Source: Desulfobotulus pelophilus (GTDB lineage: Bacteria > Desulfobacterota > Desulfobacteria > Desulfobacterales > ASO4-4). Taken from it: a DNA stretch of 64,000 nt. Of the stretch, positions 46,147 through 54,614 are shown piece after piece (positions within the stretch are counted from its first letter, which is position 1; each line of letters opens with the position of its first letter). The notes below the pieces were generated by a model. It had not been told where the DNA came from and did not search any database. It worked only from the letters and a program-made list of their open reading frames with translations. Where the stretch lies: positions 62,001 to 126,000 of the forward strand of contig NZ_JAPFPW010000002.1 of the NCBI RefSeq assembly GCF_026155325.1, read 5' to 3'. Both the position numbers and the translations under genes were made by a program.

Positions 46147-46828
46147 GGCGCAGATCCTCAATGGGGCGTAAAAAGTGGATGGGAAAGGGGCATTCTGGCA
46201 GGGCCCAGTTTGATGCAGAATACCCGGTCAGCCGAAGACAGCCCGGTGACGGTGGTTAAAAAAATGAATGATAAAGTCTTATAAAGCAAAAAAGTTTTGC
46301 TTGCTTTTATGGGAAAACAGTACAACTATAGCTACCTGCCCAAAGGGGCAGCAGCATAGGGGAGCTTCTGTACTCCCTGTGCAGGAAGGGTCTCTCACCG
46401 TTCTTACCTTACCACGCTGTGCTGATTGTCACAGCCGTACCTGTATGGAAAAAAGGCAGATCTGTTTTGATTCCGGAAGAAAACGGAAAAACTGCGGTTT
46501 GCTTTCCCCATGGCCTGCAGAGGTCTGATTATGCGATAGCGCACGGCAGTACTTGTCTGTATTTGTGCCACTAAATATGTGATTAGGCAAGGCTTTGATG
46601 ACCATGGATTTCTGGCGTCATAAAATATGCAGCATATCCATTGGGGTCAGCCTCTTTCATTCATTGTCAGACACAGCAATACTATCTGCCCGGATCCTTC
46701 CTGTTTTCTGAATGCAGGCGGGCTTTCTGTTTGTATGGCATATCTGGCTGAGATTTTTTCAGCCGGAGTGCTTTTTTATACGCTGGCGTACAGGGGGAAG
46801 CCCGTGCGTCTGGAATCAAGGAGAATAT
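46147..46828. other. 682-base intergenic region
   Basis: It lies between the divergent A2M (minus) and DUF3352 (plus) genes. The frame of the DUF3352 gene is open back to 46712, but without a signal-anchor start. No other gene is recognisable, and several short open frames lack ribosome sites or family motifs. The region should hold both promoters. Confidence 0.35.
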
Positions 46829-48577
46829 ATGAAAAAAGTTGGAATTTTTGTCGCTCTGGCTGTCATCGTGGCGGCAGGTGCCGTTGCCTGGTATGCAATG
46901 AAACCTGCCGGAAAAATTACCGGATGGCAGATCGCAGAAGTGTTGCCGGCGGATACCCTTGTTTTTATAGAGATTACCAATGCGGAGAAGCAGATGGAAT
47001 CCCTTCTGTCCAGCCCGCTCGGCAGGAGTGTCGGGGAGATGGATATGGAGGCCGCTCTGTACCAATTGGGTGATGACCCTTTTCTGCTGGAAACATGGCG
47101 GACCCTGGAAGAAAAAATTTCATCTCCGCTTAACCGTCGTCTTTTCTATGCCCTTTTCGGCAGGCAGGCAGGAATGGCTATTTTCCCTGAAGCTATGGAG
47201 GAAGGCCATGGGCCGGGTGTGATAGCGCCGGGGGTGGCTTTTGTGGCAAAACCCGTGGGGGATGCTGCCCTTATATCCTTTATGGCACAGTGGGTACCGG
47301 ATCTGAAAACGGAGGCATTGCCTCCCTATCAGGGGCAGGAAATCCGTGTGCTGCGGTTTGATAATGAAGTGGATCTTTATACGGGTACATGGAAAGGTCT
47401 GTTGCTGATGGCCTTTGACCTGCAGACCTTGCAGCGTATGCTGGATGTTTCCGCTCAGAGGGTCGCTTCGCTGGGTGACCACCCGCCCTTTGGTGCCATG
47501 GTAAGGGAGTTTGAAAGTACGGATCGTTCCTTTTTTGTGTATGCGGATATGCCCGCTCTGACCGCAGCCCTGGATGAACCCATGGAGTATCTGCTGGGAG
47601 GTGTCGGCATGGCCGTATGGTCTCAGTTGCGGGGACAGATGAAGGGCTTTAAGGAGCTGGTCTGGATCGGGTTTGATGAGAGCAGGGAAATGCAGGTCTC
47701 CGAGGGCAGGATTTCCATGGATCAGAAAGCCATGGACCCGGAATTCCGTTCAGTGATCAATATTCCTGCCCGGAAATCCCTTCCTTTGGGAATGGCTCCG
47801 GCAGATACCCAGTTTTTTTTCTGGAATGGTACCTTCGACATTCGTTACTCCATAGAATCCCAGTTTCAGCGTAAAGAGGATTTGGTAGAATTTTACGAAG
47901 GATTTGAGTCGTTTGCAGGGTTCTCATTTGATGAATTTGTTGCGGCCTTCGGGCAGGACCTCGCTGTGCTCACCACCGGTGTGAATACCCGGGGAATGTT
48001 TCTCATTCCTGACCTGGCGCTCATTATAGCCAGCCCCAGTCCGGACCGTTTGTCTGCCTTTCTGGATGGACTCCTGACTCAGGTGGAAAGTTTCATCCAC
48101 ACGCCCTTTGAGCGCGAGCAGGAGATGGTTCAGGATATTGCACTGATCAGTGCCATTTCTCCCCTTGGAGATGATATCGTACCTGCCTGGGCAGCCATGG
48201 ATGGCTATTTCATCGTAGGGCTGAAGCCTGACAGTGTGCGTGCTGTCATTCAGGCCGCCCGTTCCGGATCCGGCTTGACAGCAGACCCCGTTTTTCAGGC
48301 TGTTGCAGAGGGCATGGACGGGAAAACCCATGGTGTGTCCTATATTCGTTTTGATGCCTTGATGGCTACCTGCATGGAGATAGCGGACTGGTCACTGCAA
48401 AGAACACGGATGATGAACCCATGGCAGGCAGAGCCCCAGGCGGTTCTGGTCCGTGAAATACTTTCTCCTCTTCTGAGCGGTCTCAAAATGTATGAAGCCA
48501 TAGGCAGTTATACCACATATGAAAAAGACAGGGTTGTGATGCAGACCCGCACGAAATTGCAGCTGATTCAGGAATAA
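46829..48577 (+). CDS. DUF3352 domain membrane-anchored protein
   Basis: The 582-residue product has an N-terminal hydrophobic anchor (KKVGIFVALAVIVAAGAVAWYAM). A long DUF3352 region follows, with LPADTLVFIEITNAEKQMESL, an alternation of ADMPAL-type strands and DDIVPAWAAMDGYFIVGLKPDSVRAVI near the C-terminus. The family is found in cyanobacteria and Deltaproteobacteria, exported and of unknown function. AGGAG lies upstream of the ATG at 46829. The C-terminal part (YEAIGSYTTYEKDRVVMQTRTKLQL) matches the usual end. Its neighbour, the A2M gene, diverges; no functional link is visible. Confidence 0.75.
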   Translation: MKKVGIFVALAVIVAAGAVAWYAMKPAGKITGWQIAEVLPADTLVFIEITNAEKQMESLLSSPLGRSVGEMDMEAALYQLGDDPFLLETWRTLEEKISSPLNRRLFYALFGRQAGMAIFPEAMEEGHGPGVIAPGVAFVAKPVGDAALISFMAQWVPDLKTEALPPYQGQEIRVLRFDNEVDLYTGTWKGLLLMAFDLQTLQRMLDVSAQRVASLGDHPPFGAMVREFESTDRSFFVYADMPALTAALDEPMEYLLGGVGMAVWSQLRGQMKGFKELVWIGFDESREMQVSEGRISMDQKAMDPEFRSVINIPARKSLPLGMAPADTQFFFWNGTFDIRYSIESQFQRKEDLVEFYEGFESFAGFSFDEFVAAFGQDLAVLTTGVNTRGMFLIPDLALIIASPSPDRLSAFLDGLLTQVESFIHTPFEREQEMVQDIALISAISPLGDDIVPAWAAMDGYFIVGLKPDSVRAVIQAARSGSGLTADPVFQAVAEGMDGKTHGVSYIRFDALMATCMEIADWSLQRTRMMNPWQAEPQAVLVREILSPLLSGLKMYEAIGSYTTYEKDRVVMQTRTKLQLIQE

Positions 48578-49015
48578 GTTCTGGTACGAAGCTGTCTGAA
48601 ATAATTTCCGTTGTGATAAAAACAGGGGGCGTCGGCCATGGGTCGGTACCCCTTTGTTTTTTACAGGCAGGCGCTGAAAAGCTGGTGGATAAGATCCGTT
48701 CCAGGCGAAAGTCACCTGGCAGCAAGGACTTTGCTGGCTGTGAAGCCGAAAGCCCCGCACGTGCGCAGGGAGAGCGTTGGGTCCACTAGTTTCGGGTATC
48801 AGGCCGGCCGGTGCAAGCGGCTCTCATCGGAGCTGGCGGAGGAGGGAAGGGCTGCCGAAAAGCCCATAATAGGGGCTTTCCCCACCCGGTTCCATGGAGC
48901 GGGTCTGAGAGAAGATACGTTTCGGGGTGGTGCGGATTGATCCGGGAGGAATCGGTATGCCGGAAAAGGATGAGAAAGCCGAGCCGGGGGGGCAGGGGCT
49001 CCCCCGGTTCAATGG
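48578..49015. other. 438-base gap between convergent DUF3352 and DUF3334 genes
   Basis: No gene is seen. The region is GC-rich. A 7-bp hairpin (48858-48864 with 48872-48878) lies in the middle, and a strong 10-bp hairpin at 48981-49010 abuts the minus-strand DUF3334 gene. Convergent transcription would require termination here. Confidence 0.4.
48981..49010 (-). terminator. Terminator-like hairpin after the DUF3334 gene
   Basis: The 10-bp stem (48981-48990 with 49001-49010, one G-U pair) has a ten-base loop and lies five bases past the stop codon of the minus-strand gene. Only a weak pyrimidine-rich tail follows. Confidence 0.4.
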
Positions 49016-49558
49016 CTACTGAGCCTGAATGAATTCGGTTTTTTCAAGGGCCAGCTCAATTTGGAACTGCTTGCCGTTCACATGGAAGACCATGCGCCGG
49101 TTATCCCTGTAGTCGCAGTCCAGAATAAGGGTGATGGCAGAGTTTAAGGCCAGTGCCTTGGGCTGACCGCAGAAGCTTGAAAGTTGAAACTTATCTTCTA
49201 TGGTACGCATGAGAAGCCCCATGATCTGGTTGGTCATCTCCCCTATGCTGTCTGCCACTTCATTGGATGTATAATCCTTGGCGAGTTCATCCTGAGGGAT
49301 GCCCATGCGGGTCATGTAGTGACCGTACAGGTCCATGGCAGCCCCTGCGGAAAAATTCATTACCACAAGCCCGTTATAATCCCCTGTGAACTGGACAAAG
49401 CAGCCGATTTCCGGTTTCATGGTGACTTTGGGGATGGCCTGAAAGGTATTGGAATATTTGATGGGCAGCTTGGTGCTGGATTCCAGCAGATGGCGGGTGG
49501 CCTTGCAGAGAACAAGGGCTATCTGGTCAATGGTGGACATCTGTTTGGCTGTATCCAT
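49016..49558 (-). CDS. DUF3334 family CheX/CheC-like protein
   Basis: The 180-residue protein resembles CheX/CheC phosphatase folds: GCFVQFTGDYNGLVVMNFSAGAAMDLYGHYM, followed by SNEVADSIGEMTNQIMGLLMRTIEDKF. The latter carries the Glu and Asn of the ESxxN dephosphorylation helix in the form EMTNQ. The family, DUF3334, is recognised by overall pattern in Vibrio and other bacteria. It may dephosphorylate a response regulator, but no CheY or histidine kinase is in the window. I start at the ATG at 49558; the frame is open 25 codons further upstream. Ribosome site AGGA is distant. Confidence 0.7.
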   Translation of the reverse strand: MDTAKQMSTIDQIALVLCKATRHLLESSTKLPIKYSNTFQAIPKVTMKPEIGCFVQFTGDYNGLVVMNFSAGAAMDLYGHYMTRMGIPQDELAKDYTSNEVADSIGEMTNQIMGLLMRTIEDKFQLSSFCGQPKALALNSAITLILDCDYRDNRRMVFHVNGKQFQIELALEKTEFIQAQ

Positions 49559-50028
49559 AAAGGGGAGGTTCCTTTCCTCTGGGGGGTGCGGGCGTGAGAA
49601 GCCTTGTCGGGCCAGCAACTCTGTTGGAATCATAGCCTAAGAAGGCAGATAAATCCAAGGGAAAACCGTAAAAAAATCTTTTGGGAATGCCTCGAACCCT
49701 TATGGCTATGCGGCCTATAATGAAGGCATTAGGGTACGGATTTTCAGGTCATGTTTCACCGGCAGGGTTTGGATAAACGCTCTTTTTTCTGTGGGGTCGA
49801 ACTCCCTCCGGCCTGCATCCGTTACTACGGCTTAGGTTCGTAGCAGGTCGTTTACTAGGTTGTTTTAAAAGGTGAAAATGCTTTTCTGTCACCGTGTAAG
49901 GGGTGTCGGCTTAGTATGGAAACAATGACTGTCGGATTTGATGAGTTGCCAAACAGGCACTTGATTTCAGTGTCTGTCCGTCAATGCTGTATATCGGCCG
50001 ACAGCCCGGAGTCCGGTCTCTTGATGAT
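49559..50028. other. Intergenic region with a compound hairpin between DUF3334 and fusA
   Basis: No gene is evident. A nested hairpin lies at 49812-49847: outer CCTGC/GCAGG and inner CTACG/CGTAG with an asymmetric bulge. The region contains the promoter of the DUF3334 gene and, at its right end, the terminator of fusA. Confidence 0.35.
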
Positions 50029-50057
50029 AAAAAAAAGCCCGGGAAAATCCCGGGCTT
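50029..50057 (-). terminator. Intrinsic terminator of the EF-G gene
   Basis: On the minus strand AAGCCCGGGA pairs with TCCCGGGCTT (50048-50057 with 50035-50044) around a three-base loop, followed by eight T (50036-50029). It lies 47 bases beyond the stop. This is a textbook strong terminator. Confidence 0.95.
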
Positions 50058-50103
50058 GTCAAGGAGGCGGTGTAAGATATCTCCCTCAGGAGAGCATCGT
50101 GGT

Positions 50104-52194
50104 TTACTTGCCTCTTTTTTTCTTCATTTCTTCCACTTCTTTACGGATGTCTTCCATTACGGAGGATGGCACCTGCCGATAAGCGGCAAATTCCATGGTA
50201 AACTGAGCCTTACCCTGGGTGCCGGATCGGAGTATGGTGGAATATCCGAACATCTCAGCCAGAGGAACCTGTGCTTCAATGATGGACATGGGGCCTTCTT
50301 CTGAGGAGCCCACAATCATGCCCCTGCGCTGGTTGATGGTGCCCATTACATTGCCCTGGAACTCTGTGGGTGTTTCCACAACTACCTTCATGATAGGCTC
50401 AAGAACCGTAGGCTTGGCTTTGGCGTAGCCCTCAAGGAAGGCACCTCTGGCTGCGGCCTGGAAGGCCATTTCGGAGGAGTCCACGGCGTGGGAAGCACCA
50501 TCGTTGATTACAACGCGCACACCGTTAACGGGAAACTCCAGCGAGGGACCTTTATTCATGCAGGCCCTGAACCCTTTTTCACAGGCTGGGATGAAGTTTG
50601 TGGGAATGGAGCCGCCCGTAACGTTATTAACAAATTCGAAGTCACCCTCTTCCAGCGGTTCCATGTAACCGGCAACTCGGCCATACTGACCGGCACCGCC
50701 AGTCTGCTTTCTGTGAGTGTAGTTGAATTCGGCTTTCTGGAGAATGGTTTCGCGGTAGGCAACACGGGGTTTGCCCGTTTCTACTTCTGCCTTGTATTCG
50801 CGTTTCATACGCTCCACGTATACTTCCAGATGCAGTTCACCCATGCCTTCAATAATGGTCTCACCGGTTTCTTCATCCACAAAGGTGTTGAATGTGGGGT
50901 CTTCTTTGGTAAACCGGTTCAGAGCCTTGGACATGTTGATCTGGGCCTTGTTATCCTTGGGGATGATGGACAGGGAGATAACGGGCTTGGGAACAAACAT
51001 GGACGTCATGGAAACATTGAGGGAAGGATCGGAAAAGGTGTCGCCGGAGGCGCAGTCCACACCAAAGATGGCCCCGATCATACCCGATGGAATTTTATCA
51101 ATTTCTTCCATCTGGTCTGCATGCATGCGGACCAGGCGACCGACTTTAATCTTTTTGCCCGTTCGCACATTCACAACGGAAGAGCCTTTTTCCAGCATCC
51201 CCTGATAAACGCGAAGGTAGGTCAGCTGGCCGTATGCACCGTCTTCCAGTTTGAAGGCCAGGGCTACTACCGGTTTTTCAATGGTGGAGTCAAGTACAAT
51301 GGGCTCTTCTGCATTGTTCAGGTCCAGGGCTTCGTTGCGGACATCAGGAGGAGCGGGCAGAAAGGTTGTCACGGCATCCAGAAGGAGCTGTACACCTTTG
51401 TTTTTGTAGGCGGAGCCCATGAAAACGGGGGTCATTTGGCGTATGAGCGTTCCCTGCCGGATGGCCTCCACCAGCATTTCATTGGAAACCTCCGTTTCTT
51501 CAAGGATGGCTTCGGTCAGCTCATCGGAGAAGAGCGAGGCTGCGTCAATCAGCTCCTCACGCTTTTTCTGTGCCAGATCCATGAGTGCGGCGGGAATTTC
51601 TTCCTCACGGATGTCTTCCCCGCTTTCTCCATCAAAATAAAAGGCCTTCATGGAGATGAGATCAACAACACCCTCATGACTGGTTTCAAGGCCTATGGGA
51701 ATCTGCATGGCCCAGGCGTTGTGGCCGAGTTTTTCCCTGAGTTGGGAAATAACACGGTCGGGGCTGGCTCCGGTACGGTCGCATTTGTTGACAAAGGCTA
51801 TGCAGGGAACATTGTAGCGTTTCATCTGCTGGTCCACGGTGATGGACTGGGACTGAACGCCGCCCACGGAGCAGAGAACAAGGATGGCACCATCCAGAAC
51901 CCGGAGAGACCGTTCCACCTCTATAGTGAAATCCACATGGCCGGGCGTATCAATAAGGTTGATGTCGTGGCCCTTCCACTCGCAGAAGGTGGCGGCGGAG
52001 GCAATGGTGATTCCTCGCTCCCGTTCCAGCTCCATGGAGTCCATGGTGGCTCCAACGCCATCTTTTCCCTTTACGTCATGGATGGCATGAATTCTTTTGG
52101 TAAAAAACAGAATGCGTTCGGAAAGGGTGGTTTTCCCGGAGTCAATGTGGGCACTGATGCCGATGTTCCGGACTTTCTGGATATCGTATTTCAT
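50104..52194 (-). CDS. fusA: Elongation factor G, mtEFG1/spdEFG1-like
   Basis: The 696-residue EF-G has GTPase motifs [13 protein letters not shown] and NKCD, and complete domains II-V, including the domain IV tip ([22 protein letters not shown]). The switch-1 region [24 protein letters not shown] is typical of mitochondrial EFG1-like bacterial proteins, and differs from the other EF-G in the window (10009-12039). This copy likely performs translocation. No rpsL-rpsG-tuf operon surrounds it, whereas canonical fusA normally lies in that operon. A strong terminator follows. The next gene upstream, azlC, is divergent. Confidence 0.95.
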   Translation of the reverse strand: MKYDIQKVRNIGISAHIDSGKTTLSERILFFTKRIHAIHDVKGKDGVGATMDSMELERERGITIASAATFCEWKGHDINLIDTPGHVDFTIEVERSLRVLDGAILVLCSVGGVQSQSITVDQQMKRYNVPCIAFVNKCDRTGASPDRVISQLREKLGHNAWAMQIPIGLETSHEGVVDLISMKAFYFDGESGEDIREEEIPAALMDLAQKKREELIDAASLFSDELTEAILEETEVSNEMLVEAIRQGTLIRQMTPVFMGSAYKNKGVQLLLDAVTTFLPAPPDVRNEALDLNNAEEPIVLDSTIEKPVVALAFKLEDGAYGQLTYLRVYQGMLEKGSSVVNVRTGKKIKVGRLVRMHADQMEEIDKIPSGMIGAIFGVDCASGDTFSDPSLNVSMTSMFVPKPVISLSIIPKDNKAQINMSKALNRFTKEDPTFNTFVDEETGETIIEGMGELHLEVYVERMKREYKAEVETGKPRVAYRETILQKAEFNYTHRKQTGGAGQYGRVAGYMEPLEEGDFEFVNNVTGGSIPTNFIPACEKGFRACMNKGPSLEFPVNGVRVVINDGASHAVDSSEMAFQAAARGAFLEGYAKAKPTVLEPIMKVVVETPTEFQGNVMGTINQRRGMIVGSSEEGPMSIIEAQVPLAEMFGYSTILRSGTQGKAQFTMEFAAYRQVPSSVMEDIRKEVEEMKKKRGK

Positions 52195-52653
52195 GTTACC
52201 GAATCCTTGAGAAACAAAAAATAGGTTGTTTGACCAACGGACAGGTCTGCCTGTCTACCGCGGTCGAAATTTGTGGCCAGGATACAGTTATTTTGTTTGA
52301 ATTCCATTCATGACAATCCGGAATGAAACAAAACAACCTATTTGGACGTGGCGGCGAAAGAACCGCCCGTACCGGATTTTTTCATGCCGGCGTTGAGGGG
52401 GGGTTCGGAACCATAAAAAAATCATCATTCCCCTGCAGCAATGCTTTATGGAGAAAGATGACCTTGAAACAAAATCGGTGTATTTTAATGATAATATCTT
52501 TAAGTGTCAAATATTTTTTTAAAGGGACTTTGTCGGATCAAGATCTTTCGCTTGACCTTGGGCTTTTTTCTATCTATCCCGTTCAGTATGGGGCCGGGTT
52601 TTTTTGTTGTCTGTGGTCCGGCAGGAAGGCAATGATGCCATCGAGGGGATGTT
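52195..52653. other. 459-base divergent intergenic region between fusA and azlC
   Basis: Promoters for fusA (minus) and azlC (plus) must lie here. TTGACC at 52552-52557 is a possible -35 box for azlC, with TATCTATC at -10 distance. A strongly AT-rich block spans 52480-52530. No gene or known leader motif is recognisable. Confidence 0.3.
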
Positions 52654-53376
52654 GTGCAGAGAACAGGCCGAATAAGCGATAACTGTTATGCGGGAGCCAG
52701 GGCCATCTGGCCCATATGTGTGGGATATTTTCCCCTGGGGCTTGCCTTTGGCGTACTGGCGGAGAAGGCGGGGCTTTCCGGGGTGCATATTTTTTTTATG
52801 TCCTCCCTTGTGTTTGCGGGTTCCGGTCAGTTTATTGCCGTATCCATGATTGATGCGGGAGCTTCGGCGATTGCTGTAATCATGACAACATTTATGGTGA
52901 ATCTGCGCCATCTGCTTATGTCCTCTTCCCTTGCGGTGTGGTACAGGGGGGTTTCCAGGGGCCGTTTAAGCTGGCTGGCATGTTTCATTGTGGATGAGAC
53001 CTTTGCGGTGAACACCAGTAGGCTGAAGTCCGGAGCATGGCCGGTGGGAGCTGCCATTACCGCCAGTTTTCTGGCCTATGCAGCCTGGGTGGGCAGTACG
53101 GTGCTGGGGGGTGTTTTCGGGCGCTTTATCGCCCCGTCGGCTTTTGGCATAGATTATGCTATGATAGCCATGTTCATTTGTCTTCTGGTTTTTCAGCTGA
53201 ATGGGCTCCTGTATGTTGTGGCAGGACTTGTGGCCGCGCTGGCAGGGACCCTGGCGGCTTTATGGATTCCAGGGAATGTTTTTATTGTGGTGGGGGCTGT
53301 GGCAGGAGCGAGTGTTGGCCTTGTTCTGAAGAGGATGGCCCTGTTGTCGGGTAGCCGTGCACGGAGGAAGTCATGA
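52654..53376 (+). CDS. azlC: AzlC family branched-chain amino-acid exporter, large subunit
   Basis: The 240-residue membrane protein has AzlC features: PICVGYFPLGLAFGVLAEKAGLSGVHIFFMSSLVFAGSGQFIAVSMI, NLRHLLMSSSLAV and FIVDETFAV. It works with AzlD (YgaZ/YgaH) to export valine or other branched-chain amino acids. The start is a GTG preceded by GAGGGG. The stop overlaps the azlD start in ATGA, so translation is coupled. Confidence 0.92.
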   Translation: MQRTGRISDNCYAGARAIWPICVGYFPLGLAFGVLAEKAGLSGVHIFFMSSLVFAGSGQFIAVSMIDAGASAIAVIMTTFMVNLRHLLMSSSLAVWYRGVSRGRLSWLACFIVDETFAVNTSRLKSGAWPVGAAITASFLAYAAWVGSTVLGGVFGRFIAPSAFGIDYAMIAMFICLLVFQLNGLLYVVAGLVAALAGTLAALWIPGNVFIVVGAVAGASVGLVLKRMALLSGSRARRKS

Positions 53377-53699
53377 GCCCTGATTATATGTTCCTTGTGC
53401 TGGGCATGGGCTTGGTGAGTTTTCTTCCCCGCTGGATTCCTCTTTTTTTCCTGAGTCGAAGAAAGCTGCCGGTCTGGATGGAGGAGTGGCTGGATCTGAT
53501 TCCCGTTTCCATTCTTGCGGCTCTGCTGGTACCCTATCTCATTACTTCCGGAGAACCAAGGGTTGTCAGTTTTGCAAAACCGGAACTGTTTGTGGCATTT
53601 CCCACCCTTTTTGTTGCCTGGCGTACCCGGTCCCTTGGCCTGACACTGGTTGCCGGAATGGGTATGTTCTGGCTTGTGGGGAAAACGGGCTGGTTGTAA
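53373..53699 (+). CDS. azlD: AzlD family branched-chain amino-acid exporter, small subunit
   Basis: The 108-residue protein has four hydrophobic helices and the AzlD pattern: FLPRWIPLFFLSRRKLPVWMEEWLDLIPVSILAALLVPYL and LVAGMGMFWLV near the end. It is the partner of AzlC, and its ATG overlaps the azlC stop by four bases. The rsmG gene begins 14 bases later, so the three may share a transcript. Confidence 0.92.
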   Translation: MSPDYMFLVLGMGLVSFLPRWIPLFFLSRRKLPVWMEEWLDLIPVSILAALLVPYLITSGEPRVVSFAKPELFVAFPTLFVAWRTRSLGLTLVAGMGMFWLVGKTGWL

Positions 53700-53713
53700 T
53701 CTCGAGGAGGAAG

Positions 53714-54382
53714 ATGGCCATGCAGGTGGGCGATGATGCCTGGTGTGATGTCGTGAAGACCGGAGCGGTGAAGATGCTGGGGGCAGCTCTGGATGAAAGG
53801 GTTGTGAAAGGGCTTGCCTTTCATGCGAACAGCCTGATGCTATGGAACGGAAAGGTGAACCTTACGTCCATAACGGATCCTTTACAGGTGGCGGAAAAGC
53901 ATGTGCTGGATGCACTGGCTGTCACTCCCTTTCTTCCGAAAGCAGGCCGGGTCCTGGATGTGGGAACCGGTGGAGGATTTCCCGGTATTGCCATGGCCCT
54001 GATGAGGCCGGATCTGGATGTGGTGATGGTTGACAGTGTTCATAAAAAGACTGTTTTTGTGCGAGAGGTGATCCGGGGCCTCCGGCTTGAAAGAGCCCAA
54101 GCTCTGCATGCCCGGGTGGAAAGCTTGCAGAAAAATGACGGTTGTCAAGGTTTTTCCTGTATTGTTTCAAGGGCCTTTACGGCCCTTGGTCGTTTTGTGG
54201 AGATGGGTTTGCCCTTGCTTCATCCTTCAGGCACCATTCTTGCCATGAAGGGACCTGAGGGAACTACAGAGAGCCTACCTTCCTGTGAAGGGCTGGAAAA
54301 AGATGTTTTTTGTTACGACCTGCCCTTTGGCGGAGGAGAGCGGGTGATTGTAAGGCTTCGGCGATCTCCTTATCCTGTGTAA
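53714..54382 (+). CDS. rsmG: 16S rRNA (guanine-527-N7)-methyltransferase RsmG
   Basis: The 222-residue enzyme has the SAM-binding core VLDVGTGGGFPGIAMALMRPDLDVVMVDSVHKKTVFVREV and the segment VSRAFTALGRFVEMGLPLLHPSGTILAMKG of GidB/RsmG. It methylates N7 of G527 in 16S rRNA. The frame is open back into azlD, but the ATG at 53714 has GGAGG at four bases. It is often near the origin with parAB, but here it follows azlCD. ileS begins 232 bases later. Confidence 0.94.
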   Translation: MAMQVGDDAWCDVVKTGAVKMLGAALDERVVKGLAFHANSLMLWNGKVNLTSITDPLQVAEKHVLDALAVTPFLPKAGRVLDVGTGGGFPGIAMALMRPDLDVVMVDSVHKKTVFVREVIRGLRLERAQALHARVESLQKNDGCQGFSCIVSRAFTALGRFVEMGLPLLHPSGTILAMKGPEGTTESLPSCEGLEKDVFCYDLPFGGGERVIVRLRRSPYPV

Positions 54383-54614
54383 GCCAAGCCCTTCCTTGAC
54401 AGCAGGAAGGAAGATGACATAGATAATTCAGCCTGCAGGGCCGTGTAGAAAAAACCACCTGTTTTGTCCGGTGTTTATGGTGGTTTGGCCGTCCGTTTTT
54501 TGCGGTTCTCTCTCAGGTTTTTTCTTATAAAATGGCTTTTTTCGGGCTGAAGGCATTGTTGTTGTTTCTCCCAGATAGCCCGTTTACCCTTTGTACACTG
54601 GAGAAGGTTTTCCC

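Noticed and set aside
49751-49762. TGTTTCACCGG resembling half a parS site
   Set aside because: It is not palindromic and matches only one half.
50488-52224. A 578-codon open frame on the plus strand across fusA
   Set aside because: It is antisense to a perfect EF-G gene, has no family motifs and no ribosome site. The composition of fusA explains it.
54383-54614. A T-box or other leader before ileS
   Set aside because: The gap contains an 8-bp stem with a long loop, but no T-box specifier or antiterminator sequence. The organism type makes a T-box here unlikely.
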